Assembly: GCF_036373705.1 (NCBI RefSeq)
Contig: NC_089864.1
Location: forward strand, 11,362,001-11,426,000
DNA from: Amia ocellicauda
Taxonomy: Eukaryota; Chordata; Actinopteri; Amiiformes; Amiidae
DNA: 64,000 bases
Reading direction: 5' to 3'
The stretch's first letter is position 1; every line of letters begins with the position of its first letter. This document shows, piece by piece, positions 47,967 through 60,464 of the stretch. The notes beneath the pieces were generated by a model. The model saw only the letters and a list, made by a program, of their open reading frames with translations, did no database searches and was not told where the DNA came from. The position numbers and the translations under genes were made by a program.

Positions 47967-48775
47967 CAAAGGAGAAGAGCCCTCGGCTTTCGGACTCTGA
48001 AAAAGAGAAACACAGTCGTCTGCCTTAATTACTATTTTATATTTGTCCACAGATCAAATATTTGTTTTATATTTTATTTTTGTATTGTATAGATGTTGAT
48101 ATGCATTGTTTTATTTCAAGTCCAACCCAGTCATTTGTCAGACACGTCCAATATGTTTTTTTAAAGGGGGAACATACAACATTGTTTGCAAAGTAACTTC
48201 TCGATTGGATTACACAATAAACTCCTATCAGAGGATTCCTATGAAAGGTATCTTCCCTCTTAAGAATGACACACGAACCTGTCATCTTGCCCCTTTTGAA
48301 AACGATGCCATGCTGTGCATCCTGTTACGTTTCTGTGAAGTCGCACTTTTGTTTCATAAAAGCTGACGGGCAAAAATAAGTACAGCTTTTTAGGAAGTTA
48401 CTACAAGAGGGGGTGGTGAGAGCCAGTCAGAGCCACATGCCACAATTCACATGACTCTTTAACTATTACAATGAATGTTGCGACAATCACTTAAACTAAT
48501 GTCTATCGATTTAACATATCCCGTTACTTTATTATTTGGTGTTTTGGCTACAAACTTCTAGAAGATTTTTACAACAAAGTATTCCTAACACCTTGCACGA
48601 AAATAATAGAATGAAAACTTAATTGCTAGGAATCATGATGCAGGCTTCTTGTTGAATTGTTTTTATAGAAATAATTTCTTAAAACGTAACTAAGAAGCTG
48701 TGAACATATATTTTTAATCTATTTGGAAAAATGTCAGAAAATGTATTTAGAAAAATAAACCATGTCATCCGTTAT
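47967..48775 (+). terminator. ano6 3' UTR with candidate polyadenylation signals
   Basis: AATAAA occurs at 48216-48221 and 48754-48759. Either could end the transcript. The boundaries are inferred. Confidence 0.5.
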
Positions 48776-51596
48776 TTCAGCAGTGTGGTATTATTCAGTT
48801 TTTGTCCCCTTTATAAAAATCGTTGATAATACTCGGGTCTAATATAAGACATAATCCGTTTATGCTAAATGTGTTTGTGTAATGTTGTGGGCTACAACAA
48901 TGTATTGTGATACATTGCTCTAAGGCACTTTGAGTTTTACATTACATTTGTATAAAGCCTTTCAAGCTCCACATCTATTTTTTGTTTCCCAAAATGATGA
49001 CCATAATAATATCATAGTTTTCTTGAATAATCAAAATTCAATTTGCCGCCTTTTTTTTTATTTTTTTAAATTTATTTTGTGTTTGAAGTGTGGATTTTGC
49101 AGAAGATTTTGTGAATGCTAAACCAAACTATGTATGCAAAATTATCCGCATACTATCAATTATGAGACGGCAGGCACGAATTCAAAAATTCCACCTTCAT
49201 TATTCAAAAATCAGTGTCCTTCTATGCATTGAAGTGGTTTGAAGAGACAAAACCACCAATATTCTGATGGCAATGACGTAATGCTGAAATGATCATATAA
49301 TACTTACAGAAATCTGTTTTGCGGTTTTTGAGATTGAGATGACATTTTTCTTGATGTAGACAGTAGTTGCACAGTAAATATACATTAGAACAGGCCAGTT
49401 GAAATTAAAATATTTATATCACAATTGGGAGTTTGAAGAGTGCCAACCAGTGTTATCCTGGTCTCCAGGTTGGGATCTTTTGGATGTTTTTTATAGTTAA
49501 TTGAATAGAGCTAAGTCCACCATGTAGGGAATGTACTAATGGTGGGGAGCATTGTAACTGCATCATTAGTTTACACGACTGCTGCAATGTAATTGTACTG
49601 AAAGGACTCCTGGTTTATTTATTGTTCATTCTTATATTTCTAAAGAACTGCCAGCCATTAATGCTGTGTGTAACAGGTGTCATCTGTTTAGTGTAGAACT
49701 GTTTTTGGTCCAGTATATGAATGCTAAAAGGTTCTGGCAAATCACAAATTAACAGAGAACGAAGTTACATGTTTGCCAGCTGATTTAAAGTCAAAATTAT
49801 ATGCAGAATGCATCAAATAAAACAAGAAGTATAACGCTTTTCCACATTGTGTACACCTAACTGCTAACTGCCAGCTGCTCTGGTTTCCATGTTTGATTGG
49901 GTGACTTTTTCTTTAGATGCCTATATTCACATTGCTTGTGGTTTCAGAATGAAATAACTGTTGTAAGTCTGTTTTTGTCTCATATTCCATTCTCTCTCAC
50001 CCGATCCTTTAATGACCAGTTACTTCACTGTTTTGGTTTAGAAGTAATCAGTTTTAGCTTATTGGAGTGAGGAATTTTGCCAATGAAATCCATATCCCCT
50101 AAACTGAATGTGAACAGATTTTGGAAAGTGTGTGTATATATATCATATATATTATTCTACATATAAAGCAGCATATATATGCAAATTAGATATTAATTCC
50201 TAAGTGCCTTTTACATAATGTCATTAAAGTGCTGCATTTCACATGTATTTTACCTAAAATGGCCCTTGCCACTTGTACGATCTGTGTGCCATATTGGTTT
50301 ATTAAATGATGCCTGTGTATATCCTGTCTGTCTACTTCCTGTAACCACTGTTGATTATGCTGTACTTGGCGTACACAGTATGCATGTCTGTTACACAACC
50401 AATAACCCTCATTATTAAACCTGTGGTTATTCATTATTATGTGGTATATTTTTCAAAATACGTGTTCAAAGTATTTATTACCTACTGATGACTCGTTTTC
50501 ATTTTAAGATCACAAAATGACTCGTATCAAATATAATGACTACAAACCTAGCCACATGTTATGAAGTTTCATGCAGAGAACCATGCAGAGCGTATCGCAA
50601 CACAGATGGGTAGATCTAGAAGCATACATAGATCGAGGGCTAGACAGATACAGGTATTTCCAATTCCAACACTGTTCAAAGAGCCTGATTAGACCAGTTG
50701 GTAGGCTGTTGTACTATCTGACTGCTCTAGATGTGTGCAGTACAATGTAGGTGTTGAGGCAATTATTTTATTTTGTATGTAGAAGAGGGAAGTATTATTT
50801 GCATGTTAAATCAAAGTTGCAATAGTTACATGCTTAAATTATCATATGAACAATGGTGTCTAGCAATATCAACATACTGTGCCACTAGGTGGTGATATTT
50901 GCTGAACACAATCCTTGCTTATTTCATTTTGTCAAGTATTTCAGTATCAGATTAAACTATTCATAACAATGTGTGTCCAAATGCTATAACCATAATATAC
51001 ACTCTTTGCATGCATTGCACTATTTTTACCTTCATTGTTTTAAGTGGCTAGGATATTGTATGATTACATTTGAAAAAATTAGAGGATTTAATTGTATTAG
51101 GCACAGTATGAGTTTTACTGAGGTTAGAAGTGCAATCCAAATATATGCCATATGCTAATTAACCCAAATCAGGCATACTATTGAAATGTTACATTAAAAA
51201 GTCTGCTCATGCAACAGAAATAAGAACTGCAGTTTTACATCTAAATGTCTCTGCTTGTTAGCTAATTAGAAAATATGTTGATAATCTGAACAGATAAACT
51301 TCTTAAAACATTATTTTACTTCTCTTTCAGTCCAACAGTATAAATACATCATGAACTCAGATCAATGAAAAATGTAAAGGGAAAAACACATCTGAGGGAT
51401 GATGTTTGTATTTTACCATGGGAATCTCTACCCCCAGACCTACATTTCTTCCATGTGATGACTACAGCCACCCAACAGAGGGAGCCATTGCCTAGTTACT
51501 AATTAGTTTTGCTGAGTTTAGTAATTAATGCACTCTTCAGCTTTGCTACTCTGCTTTAAAATTAAATGTTTTAGGTTATGGCTCTTAAGCCTAAAC
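48776..51596. other. ano6-arid2 intergenic region, left part
   Basis: AT-rich, non-coding. No element or RNA gene recognised. Confidence 0.55.
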
Positions 51597-52666
51597 TCCT
51601 GTTTTCCAACCCTTTAAAGCTCAAGGCACACTTACTTAACTTTAAAATCTTGTGTGGCACACCAAACTCCATAACCCACCCACCTTTTTATGAAGTTAAA
51701 TTTTATTGTGAAACCAAAGCTTTTCTTAATGCACAGACTCACTTGATTCTGTTAGAAACAGAAACTGGTATTCAGGGGCGATTCTAGGATTTTAGAAATG
51801 GGGGGCCTTAAGGCCATGATTATTACAGAGGGGCTCACATCTGCTAGGGGGGTCCGTTATTATTAAACAAAAATTAAACAGCTTTTAAAAACTCAGTTTG
51901 TAAACTAAGGTTGAAGGAAATTACAAGGATAAGCTGTGTAATTCATTAAAATCCAGCACAAATTTACCACCATATTTGGTACCATTTGCGAGTGACACAA
52001 TTATTTTAAAATTGACATTAACACAATAGACAAGTGATACCTTATTGTCACGAACACATCAGACCATATAGACAACTTCTCCACTTGCCACCAAAAGTGC
52101 TTCAATATGGACACATCCCTGAGCATTTGTTCAGTGCAAGAGGGAATGGTATAAGTGAACAAAATAGGGTCTCCTCAATATGCACAAATACAGAAAATGC
52201 CTGATTGGACAGAATGAGTTCACAGCCCCACAAAATCACAGGAATGCATCTTTAACACTTACATTGTTACATTAAGAAGCCCCATTTAACCCTTTAGCTA
52301 AAGTTACTGCTCCACTGATAATGAGTTGACATAACCAGAGCCAGCTAGGGTTACCATATCTGAACTGTCAATAAACAGGACACTCCAAAAGATGGGGGTG
52401 TTATGACCGGAAACAAATATTTACATGCAAAGAAAATCAATGTATTCATGTCTGAACAAGAAGTTATGAGAGTAACATGCAATCCCTGACCCCTTATGTA
52501 ACATTATATACAGTGTAAATATATAAAAATAGTTACAATAAAAAACAGCACTTATTTGTTATATTCATGGTTATATGGCAAAAGGGTGCTAAAATGCTTT
52601 ACAAAGAAAAAAAAAATGTGCTAAAACATAACATAACAATCAATAACATAATAAATAACATGAAAG

Positions 52667-54690
52667 ATTATTATTATTATTATTATTTATTAGTAGACGC
52701 CCTTGTCCAAGGTGACTTACAAAATATAAGCGCAATACAAAGTGCAATAATACAGTGCAGTTCAAGGCATAAATACATTTTACAAATTCAGAATTTACAC
52801 AAGAGTATACGAGATATACAGTAGACAATATATAGGGTCTTACAGCCTAAAATGAAAAAGCTGATAAGTGCAGACAAGATTTTAAGTCAAAGTCAAGAGC
52901 TAAGGGGAAGGGAGCATAGGGGAAATCAAAATAAACAATATGAGTACTAGTAATGCAAAGGCAAGAGTATGACAATACATTGTATAAGTGCAATCTTACA
53001 GGAGAATGAATGACTAAATTACAAGGGGTGAGAAGGAGCGGCTCTGGAGGAAGGAGAGTGGAGAGGAGGTAGAGTGAGTCTTCTGGCACTGGAGGAGCGC
53101 AGTGGTCTGGAGGGGATGTATGGAGAGACGAGTGTCTGAAGGTATCTTGGTGCAGTGTGGTCGAGACAGTGGTAGGTGAGGGTCAATGTCTTGAACTGAA
53201 TGCGTGTCGCTATCAGGAGCCAGTGGAGGGAGCGGAGCAGTGGAGTAGCGTGTGTGAATCGGGGGAGAGAGACACCAGATGAGCCGCAGAGTTCTGTATG
53301 AGCTGGAGCGGCGGGTAGTAGTTGCAGGCAGGCCGGCCAGGCGGGAGAGGACCAGTGACTGGACGAGCAGCTGAGCCGAGTAGTCGTGAGGAAGGGTTGG
53401 ATTCGGCGTATGTTGCTCAGGAAGAATCTGCAGGTGCGTGTCAGTGTAATGATGTGCTGGGTGTAGGAGAGCGCAGGATCGAGGGTGACTTCTACGTTCT
53501 TAGAGGAAGACGAGAGAGAGAGTGTGGTGGATTCCAAGGGGGTTGAGATGGGGAGGTCAGCAGAAGGTGAAGAAGAGTGGGGAAAAGAGGAGATCAGACT
53601 TGAAGAGGTTGAGCTTGAGGTGGTGTGAGTGCATCCAGGCAGAGATAGCAGACAAGCAGGAAAAGATGTGAGGGGATGAGAGTGACAGATGAGGGAAAAG
53701 ACAGGAAGATCTGGGCATCATCAGCATAGAAGTGGTAGGAGAAACCATGGGATGTGATGAGGGGGCCCATGGAGCGAGTGTAGAGAGAGAACAGGAGGGG
53801 GCCCAAGACGGAGCCTTGGGGTACGCCTGTGAGGAGAGGTTGGGGGGTGGATGAGGTAGTTGAGGTAGGAGGAGAACCAGGTGAGAGCAGTCCCAGAGAT
53901 TCCAAGGTCAGCGAGGCGGGAGAGGAGGATGCAGTGATCGACGGTGTCAAATGTTGCGGAGAGGTCAAGGAGGATGAGGACTGAGGAGAGGGAGGCACCT
54001 GAGCACAGCTGAGGGAGTCGGTGACTGCCAGGAGAGCCGTCTCAGTGGAGTGAGCTGTGCGGAAGTCGGATTGCAGAGGATCAAGGAGTGTTGGGACAGA
54101 AATGCAGAGAGCCGATGGTGGACCGCCCGCTCGAGAGTACTTGAGAGGAAGGGGAGTAGGGAGACAGGGCGGTAGTTCTGAGGAGAGGTGGGGTCAAGGG
54201 TTGGTTTCTTGAGGAGTTGGATGACAGTAGCTTGTTTAAAAACAGAGGAGAAACAGCAAGAGGAGTGAGGAGTTGAGGAGGGCAGAGATGAAGGGGAGAA
54301 GAGCGGTCACATGGAGGAGGCGAGTGGGGAGAGGGTCCAGGGAACACATTGTAGGTTTGTGACGTAGGAGGAGAGAGGAAAGTTCAGAGTCCGAAAGAGA
54401 TGAGAATGAAGAAAAGGAAGCTTGATCAGTGGGAGACTTGGGCAGGATGGGAGAGGAGGTGGGACTGTTGAAGAGCTTGCGGATGTCTGAAATCTTGGAG
54501 GAGAAGAAGGAGGCAAAATCATCTGCAGAGAGAAAGGAAAGAGGAGACGGGGGAGGGGGTGGAGTACAGTTTGCAAGGATTGTTGACAGAAGATTCAGAG
54601 AGTGATTGGAAGTAAGACTTCTTGTCCAGGTGAGTGAGGAGGAGAATGTGGACAGTAGAGAGCAGTAGAGTTCGAGGGCAGCTGGGAGTT
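52667..54690 (-). mobile_element. L2-like LINE, 5'-truncated, innermost insertion
   Basis: Non-LTR retrotransposon on the minus strand. Its 3' tail is at the left: a run of ATT on plus, then a tattagtagacgcccttgtc type tail typical of fish L2. Reverse-transcriptase motifs [18 protein letters not shown] and FYADDAQIF are at about 53700-53860. The downstream region (53019-53537) has a FKTLTLTYHCLDHTAPRYLQ segment, and upstream text is found at 54081-54576. Frame breaks throughout mean it is inactive. The endonuclease region is absent. Confidence 0.9.
53594..53998 (-). pseudogene. L2 reverse-transcriptase fragment
   Basis: Contains the conserved [13 protein letters not shown] and the catalytic YADD box of LINE reverse transcriptases. 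It is a fragment of the truncated LINE and not a host gene. Confidence 0.9.
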
Positions 54691-55489
54691 TGGACCCTTC
54701 TGTTCTACCAATAGTTGTTCAAAAAGGCCTGACATAAGCGAGCACCACCATCTTACACTTTATCATTCAAGTCTGATCGAATTGCAGCGCTGCTGGAGCG
54801 GAAGGGTTAAACTCGCACCTGGGACTGTAGTTCAGTGCTGGAAAAAGGATGAGCAGGCAAATCCCAGACATTTTTAGACAATTCAAAAATCCGTACGGAC
54901 GGAGATTAAAGGACTGAAAAAAACGGTAAACACTGGATGTATGGTAACCCTAAACTAGTGTACATTAGCTATCACCATTCATTAAATTGTCAATGTCATA
55001 GCAGAAATAAAACTCAGCATAGCAAGAGTATTTAATATGATCAATTTACGATCTTGTTGAGCTGTAGTGTGGGGCATGCGCAGTGGAGAGCAGAGCGCAA
55101 CAGCAGGTGTGGTTAATACAGGACTCCTCTCTCACGCCTGGATTCTTGCCTGGCGCTATACAATTCAAAATTGCAAAAAAAATAACATAAACTTTGGCAA
55201 AAAAAACTAACGTATCCCGTTGTCCAGAATATGGACATCAGAAACTGACTATGAATTAAACATATTTTTGTATTGACATGGGGGGGCACTCAGCGGGCCA
55301 ATCAGATTTCAGCAGGTGCCAGTGCCCCTGTGGCCCACCCCTGCTGGTATTTATTCTTGTCAAGTTAGATTTTATTATTATTTCTTTAGTGTTTTAGTTT
55401 ATGTGTGACTTTGCTCATGTGTCCAAACCTTCCGTGACACCTGAGCGTGTTTGTTGGCACACCAATGTGTCAGTGGATGAAAAACACTG

Positions 55490-57239
55490 GTCTAAATAAC
55501 ATTTTAGTCAAAAGTGACCAGGAATGATAAATTATTATTACCAACTAAAACACAGATATACCAATCAATACATGAATGTTGCTTTTAATAAATCAATCAA
55601 TCTAGCTTGCACAAACTCCATACATGTATTTTTATTTTTTAATTGTACAATAAAGGGATTTTTATTAATACAACTAACAGATTAATTGACATAGTGAGGT
55701 CAATGACAGACTTTTTCTATTAAAAGTGATTCTTCATTCTTTTCCTGACTGGTACAAGTTAATTTTAACATATTTCCTAGTCAACGCCACTATCAACTAA
55801 ATTCTACTTAATTGTATAAATATAGGGCTGGAGGACCCCCTGCCCTGCTGGATGGCGTTCCAACTAAGCTTTCAATGAGTTAATTGAACCCTTAATTGAA
55901 GTAATAATGTGCTTACATTTGACTTTTTAAATTTGTGGAACTGATATAAAGGTGGTTCCGTAATAAGTTCCTTATACAATGTTATACTTTACATAAAACC
56001 CCTGCTGTTTCAAATAATTAAAAGGCTCTTAATTAAAACAACAACAACAATAACAGCAGTGCATGTGGTCCTGCAGGACCAGGGTTGAGAAACACAGTGG
56101 TAAAGTCCAAGAATAGTGCAAGTCAACGTCTGGGAAACCACCTCAGTAAATATAGAGTAAAGTGCAGCGGATTTCTTCTGAAAAATACTTTCATTTTGTT
56201 TTCTTTCCACGTGGTGGCGCTTTGGACTAAAAAGTGGACAAATTTCTCCTTTACTCTCTTAACCCAGATTCAGCTTCCAGACACAGATGATATACAGAAA
56301 CATTGCAGTTATCCATGATGTTCTAGTGTTATAATACATTTAAAAGTTTTCAAATATGATATTAAGAATGACTTATAGTAATAATAACATGAAAGTGCTA
56401 ATATGCTTAGTTCCCTCCAATATTAGCCTACTTGAAGAACAGGAGCATGTATTAGTGTATGGATGTATTGTGTAGTAAGGTATGCACCCCCTGGCTGGAG
56501 GATGCGTTATTTAGACCCTGTCTTGCTGATTGACGGGGTCAATATTTATTACTGTGTGCCCACAAAGTTGCCACTTTAAAACTTTCGCCTCCTATAATGG
56601 GGTTTTACGCCATATAAAAAACAATGTATGGCTAATTGGGTTATTGCTTGTTCGTATAGTTTTGCAATTAAGAGATAGCAAGTGTCAGTGCATTCAAACG
56701 TATCTATAAAGTTGGGTTTAGGTAAGCCTTGATGTATAGGCCACTTTACAAAAGTATTTAAAATTAGTCAACGACCATTGCAAAATGAATACATAAAAGG
56801 TTATTGTAATGATTAGGAGAATAAACTGAAAGCGGTAGCCTTAATGGTGGACAGTTCCGCTAACCTCCACGATATAACACATATTTAACCATTTTTTATT
56901 TTGATACAACAAACGGCAACAACAAATCCGTCTCAGACACGATTTACTATAAAGTTACACAACAGGAAGCACGTGTTCCGATCCTGAACTACTTGTAGTA
57001 ACAAAGTAATCCATTCAATCGCATTGCATACACGAATACTTATCACACGTGTGCTTTATTTTCGTGCTAAATTGATATTACTTACAAAATTGAGCAGCTA
57101 TGGGTTATACCGGCGCACACACAACACAAATGCCGCTTTGCTCCTGCAGACGCGCACACACCACGTGTCCTAGCCTAACCGCACATTTCACCTGAATTGG
57201 CTAATAATTATAATAACCTATTTCTGTCTAAAGATCCCT
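55490..57239. other. ano6-arid2 intergenic region, right part
   Basis: Apart from the probable MITE near 55.8-56.1 kb, nothing recognisable. CpG content rises towards the right. Confidence 0.5.
55813..56100. mobile_element. probable hAT-type MITE, degraded
   Basis: The left part gggctggaggacccc and the right part ggtcctgcaggaccagggtt followed by gagaaacacag look like opposite ends of a common fish MITE whose reversed terminus reads cagtgtttctcaaccctgg. No clear target duplication was found. Confidence 0.55.
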
Positions 57240-57870
57240 TAAATGTGCGTTATCCGGAAAAGTGTGCTCTCTCGCTGGAGACACAAGCCCGGCGTATCCC
57301 TCTGCAGAAATCTCCCAACAAAATGGGGTCTTTCTGAAGCCGGGTGCCGCCATTTTGTGAGAGTGCGGGAAGCGATAGGGGTGCGTGTAATGGTTGAATA
57401 CGGTGACCCCCTCTAGAAGATATGCGTCTGGCGTTTGTGAAAAGGGATCGTGAGCAATTTTCCATTTTCCCGGGGCGCACACGTCTCGACCCCGCGTCGG
57501 CAGACACCCGGCGAGCGCACAATGCATGCACTTCATACGTTTGCTCCTTTGCAAGACGCAGATGTGCAAACTGTAGGCAGCCGTCTTCCTGGTTTAGCGG
57601 GATCTTTCAGTAAAACGATAGGTAGAGCACGGCCGTGTGCCTGCATGGGCTGCAACAGAATAGTTGCTATAAACGCGTGTGTGTTACTATTGCACTGAAT
57701 TGCACCGAGCAGCTGTCCGGAGCGCATCCTGCCCGTGTCTGCGTTGCTGTGCGCACCGGGGAGGCACCGCAGGGAGCAGCCGGGCTCCTGAACCCTCCTC
57801 CCGCCAGCGCAGAGCCGGGCTGCTCCTGCAGGGGCTGGGGGTGTGATTGAAGGGGCCACTTAACACGGAC

Positions 57871-57886
57871 GGGGGGGGGGGGGGGG
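57871..57886 (+). repeat. G homopolymer (16)
   Basis: Run of 16 G in the CpG island. A second run of 13 G after 11 T lies at 58281-58293. Exact lengths may be assembly-dependent. Confidence 0.85.
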
Positions 57887-58219
57887 TCCCATCAAAATAA
57901 AACGCTAGTGTGCAGCGTGTTTGTGAACAGAAGCGACACGACAGCAGCCGCATGCAGTGCCACAGTAGTGCTGCTGTCAGGGCAGGGTTAGTCAAGTCAC
58001 ACACATGCTCAGATAATAAAGCCCTTTACGGCAGTTTTAATCCGATGTATTGTCCTTCCTTGGCGTGCTCGTTTAAAGCCCGTTCTTGCGGGCTCCACGC
58101 ATGCTCTTGTCTACAGTGTCTGGACATCGACTGCAAACGCACGGGTTATGCGGTCCCATCGCGTGCGTTTCACCGCACAGTCCGCGCGGGACCCCGACCC
58201 ACGTGGCTCACCTGCGCGG

Positions 58220-58227
58220 TGACGTCA
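58220..58227. promoter_or_regulatory. CRE palindrome
   Basis: Exact TGACGTCA, the CREB/ATF consensus, about 1 kb upstream of the arid2 start codon. Confidence 0.5.
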
Positions 58228-59267
58228 CGAGCAGAACGCAACGGCTCCCGTCTGTCAATCACGCGTATTGTTTTTTTTTTGGGGGGGGGGGGGTAGTCAC
58301 ACTTTGCATAGCAGTTTCGCACTCTTTTCCAATACGAGGAAAAAAAAGCACGCTGCGGCCAAGTTTATGAATGAGTCCCATGCTGCCCTACACCCCCATT
58401 AGCATCACGATGGCTGTTGCTGTTGGACTAAAACACCTGCGATGCTGCCTTTCTAACTCATGTAAACTATCACATGTATGGATGCAGCTGATGTTAACAT
58501 ATAACGAGCCGCTGCAACTATTTGAAGTCGGCAAACTAAACAGAACTATGAAGGCGTTTGCTAAAATGACAAGTGACTCTTTAAACTCCATGCAAGCAAA
58601 ACCAAAAAGTCTGCAAATGAGCTGCATGGTGCATTTGCATATACCATACTCTATTATATAATCACTGTACCTGTGCAAGCGTGCAGCCGCTGCCCGGCCC
58701 CCTCCCCCCACGACACCGGGCGCTGTTCTGTTTTGACGGGGTTGGGAAGTTTCCGACGAGCCCTAAGCGCCAAACACCGTCTATTGTTCTGAGCGCCGCT
58801 GCGAGGGGCGCCGCCGCCGCGGGCCGATAGGGGGCGCTGCGCGGCTCGGCACTCGGAGCTCTCGGCCTCGGGATCTTTTTGTCTGAGAACTGGATCCCGC
58901 TGCCGCTCGTACAGTGTGTGTGAGGCTGCATGGAGCCGCGTCTGTAACACAGTCCGACCCCTCCGAAACCGCCGCCGCGCCAGCCACCGCAACCCGTCCA
59001 GCACACAGCCATGCCGGCCTCGGTCCGCCGCCTGGGTCGCTCGTAATTCGGATTGCTTTGCTGGAAGTTATAGTAGCAGGGCTCAGTCGGGTCTGGTCTG
59101 CTGTGTGTGTGTATACAGTCATTATTATCACTCCTCTCTCTCATTTCTTTAACTTTTTAAAACACTCGGCTTTCTCGCCCATGACTGAGCGCCGGCGGAC
59201 TATGGGATCCTTGGTGTCTTAGGCAGCGACTGAGTGGGGTTTTAACTGGTTTTTAATCTTTTTTAAA

Positions 59268-59359
59268 ATGGCAAATTCGACGGGGAAAAACCAACCCGAC
59301 CAGCGAAGGAAAGGACTGGCTTTCCTGGACGAGCTGCGGCAGTTTCACCAAAGCAGAGG
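59268..59359 (+). CDS. arid2: arid2 coding exon 1
   Basis: 92 nt from ATG to GG/gtgagg, phase 2. Encodes [20 protein letters not shown] and [10 protein letters not shown]. Confidence 0.96.
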
Positions 59360-60464
59360 GTGAGGAGGGGGGCGGCTGTTCAGACCTCGAAATATAACTT
59401 TAAAAGCCCGTTTAACGGCCGCCGGAGCCCGCCGGGGGTGTCCCGGGAGAGCGGGCGGTATTAATGTGCCGTTTTTCTCGTTTTAGCTCCCCGTTTAAGA
59501 AGATCCCTGTCGTGGGTGGGAGAGAGCTGGATCTCAATGCTCTCTACACCAGAGTCACTACTTTAGGTGGATTTGCGAAGGTGAGTGGAAGTGTATATGT
59601 GGGTTTCCCTCTCTCGCCTCGGCTATATCGATACCTGGGAGTGCAAGGGCAGCGACGGCGGTGCAGCCGGGCTCCTGGAGGGGCTCAGCCGGGCTGTGAA
59701 GAGCCGTGCGAGGAGACGGGTTTGATGGGGGCCTTGCGCTGCTCACAGGAGTGCGGTGCTGGTGCTGTGTGTCTGCATTTGCATTGAGAGTCAGTCTCAG
59801 CTGCTCCGCTCTCCCGGAGTCTGAGTGCAGTTTTAGTGCAACTCAAAATTAGCGGGCATGTTTAACATCGATAATCGGCACGGAGCAGGGGCTGGGAAAT
59901 GTCCTCGCCGCGGCGGATGGCTCTCCTGCCTCGATTTTAAGCCGAAAACCCCACAAAGAAGCCAGCCATGAGCCATAGCCATCTTGGGCTTCATGGCTGA
60001 AGACAGAATGTAGGCCTCAAACAGGCCTATATGTATTGAATTCCTAGAGAAATGCAAAAACGACCCCAAATCGGGACAGCCCGTTATTGGGGCTATTGAT
60101 CCCTCCGGGGGGGGGTCTCACAGTGTCACCGGGAGCGGGGGCCGGTTTTATTAGTTGTCATTTCGGAGTGGGGGGGGGAGGGGGAGGTCCATTGTTTCAT
60201 ATGGGAAAATAAAACAAACTATCACCAAAATACAGGGGATTCCTCGTCGGTGGCCGTGGCAGTGGCGTACAGTATATTGGCACCAACAAAATACTGTATT
60301 GTGAGACTGAAACACACAAAGCGTGCCGGGGAAGTGCATAATTTACAACGCTGTTTTTTATTGTAGGTTTCTGACAAGAATCAGTGGTCTGAACTTGTGG
60401 AAGACTTTAATTTCCCAAGGAGTTGCTCCAACGCTGCTTTTGTTTTAAAACAGTATTACCTTCG
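59268..60464 (+). CDS. arid2: arid2 (BAF200), first three coding exons, partial
   Basis: Nuclear DNA-binding subunit of the PBAF (SWI/SNF) chromatin remodeller. Exons 59268-59359, 59487-59580 and 60367-60464 join in phase to 94 codons plus two bases, so the window holds only the start of a protein of about 1800 residues in human. The text from [20 protein letters not shown] through [14 protein letters not shown] and [15 protein letters not shown] is most of the ARID domain. The start MANSTGK matches ARID2, and I see no close match to other ARID proteins. Exon 4, expected to continue with YLEKYEK-type sequence, was not found by 64000 and must lie beyond. Confidence 0.96.
59487..59580 (+). CDS. 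arid2: arid2 coding exon 2
   Basis: 94 nt from a cgttttag acceptor to AAG/gtgagt. Encodes [20 protein letters not shown] and [11 protein letters not shown] of the ARID fold. Confidence 0.97.
60367..60464 (+). CDS. arid2: arid2 coding exon 3
   Basis: 98 nt from a ttattgtag acceptor to CG/gtaagt. Encodes [20 protein letters not shown] and [12 protein letters not shown]. Confidence 0.97.

Larger units (their letters stand above)
52348..54950. mobile_element. terminal-inverted-repeat element nested in the hAT element
   Basis: Exact 11-bp inverted termini gggttaccata, each bordered by TA (52346-52347 and 54951-54952). The flanks suggest a TA target, but the superfamily is not established. The element's own arms are about 320 bp on the left and 260 bp on the right, with a LINE between them. 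Confidence 0.75.
51773..55343. mobile_element. hAT element nested in the outer MITE, exact 8-bp target duplication
   Basis: It begins caggggcg and ends in the reverse of caggggtg. It is flanked by the exact 8-bp repeat ctggtatt (51765-51772 and 55344-55351). Its own sequence is about 970 bp, with the rest being further insertions. No transposase domain was recognised. Confidence 0.88.
51597..55489. mobile_element. outer hAT-like MITE split by later insertions
   Basis: The left end tcctgttttccaacccttta and the right end read in reverse, cagtgtttttcatccactga, are degenerate inverted repeats of the kind in fish hAT MITEs. Both arms carry a tggcacacca segment further in. Eight-base flanks gcctaaac (51589-51596) and gtctaaat (55490-55497) differ only by two C/T changes, consistent with a decayed target duplication. 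Excluding the inner insertion it would be only about 320 bp. Confidence 0.7.
57240..59470 (+). promoter_or_regulatory. CpG-rich island over the arid2 promoter and exon 1
   Basis: GC- and CpG-rich, in contrast to the AT-rich rest of the window. It includes a perfect CRE palindrome TGACGTCA (58220-58227), a YY1-like GCCGCCATTTTG (57346-57357) and GC boxes. The arid2 start codon is at 59268. Open frames of up to 160 codons here reflect base composition. The transcription start is not located. Confidence 0.8.

Noticed and set aside
53019..54576. Long minus-strand frames that could look like a host gene
   Set aside because: They read as L2 LINE ORF2 pieces with the YADD box and frame breaks.
57228..58370. 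Several frames of about 100 codons, some arginine- and cysteine-rich
   Set aside because: Compositional artefacts of GC-rich sequence. No family resemblance, and no splice structure supports them.
58654..59222. Overlapping open frames of 100-160 codons on both strands upstream of arid2
   Set aside because: They lie in a CpG island where stop codons are rare, overlap in several frames and show no recognisable domain.
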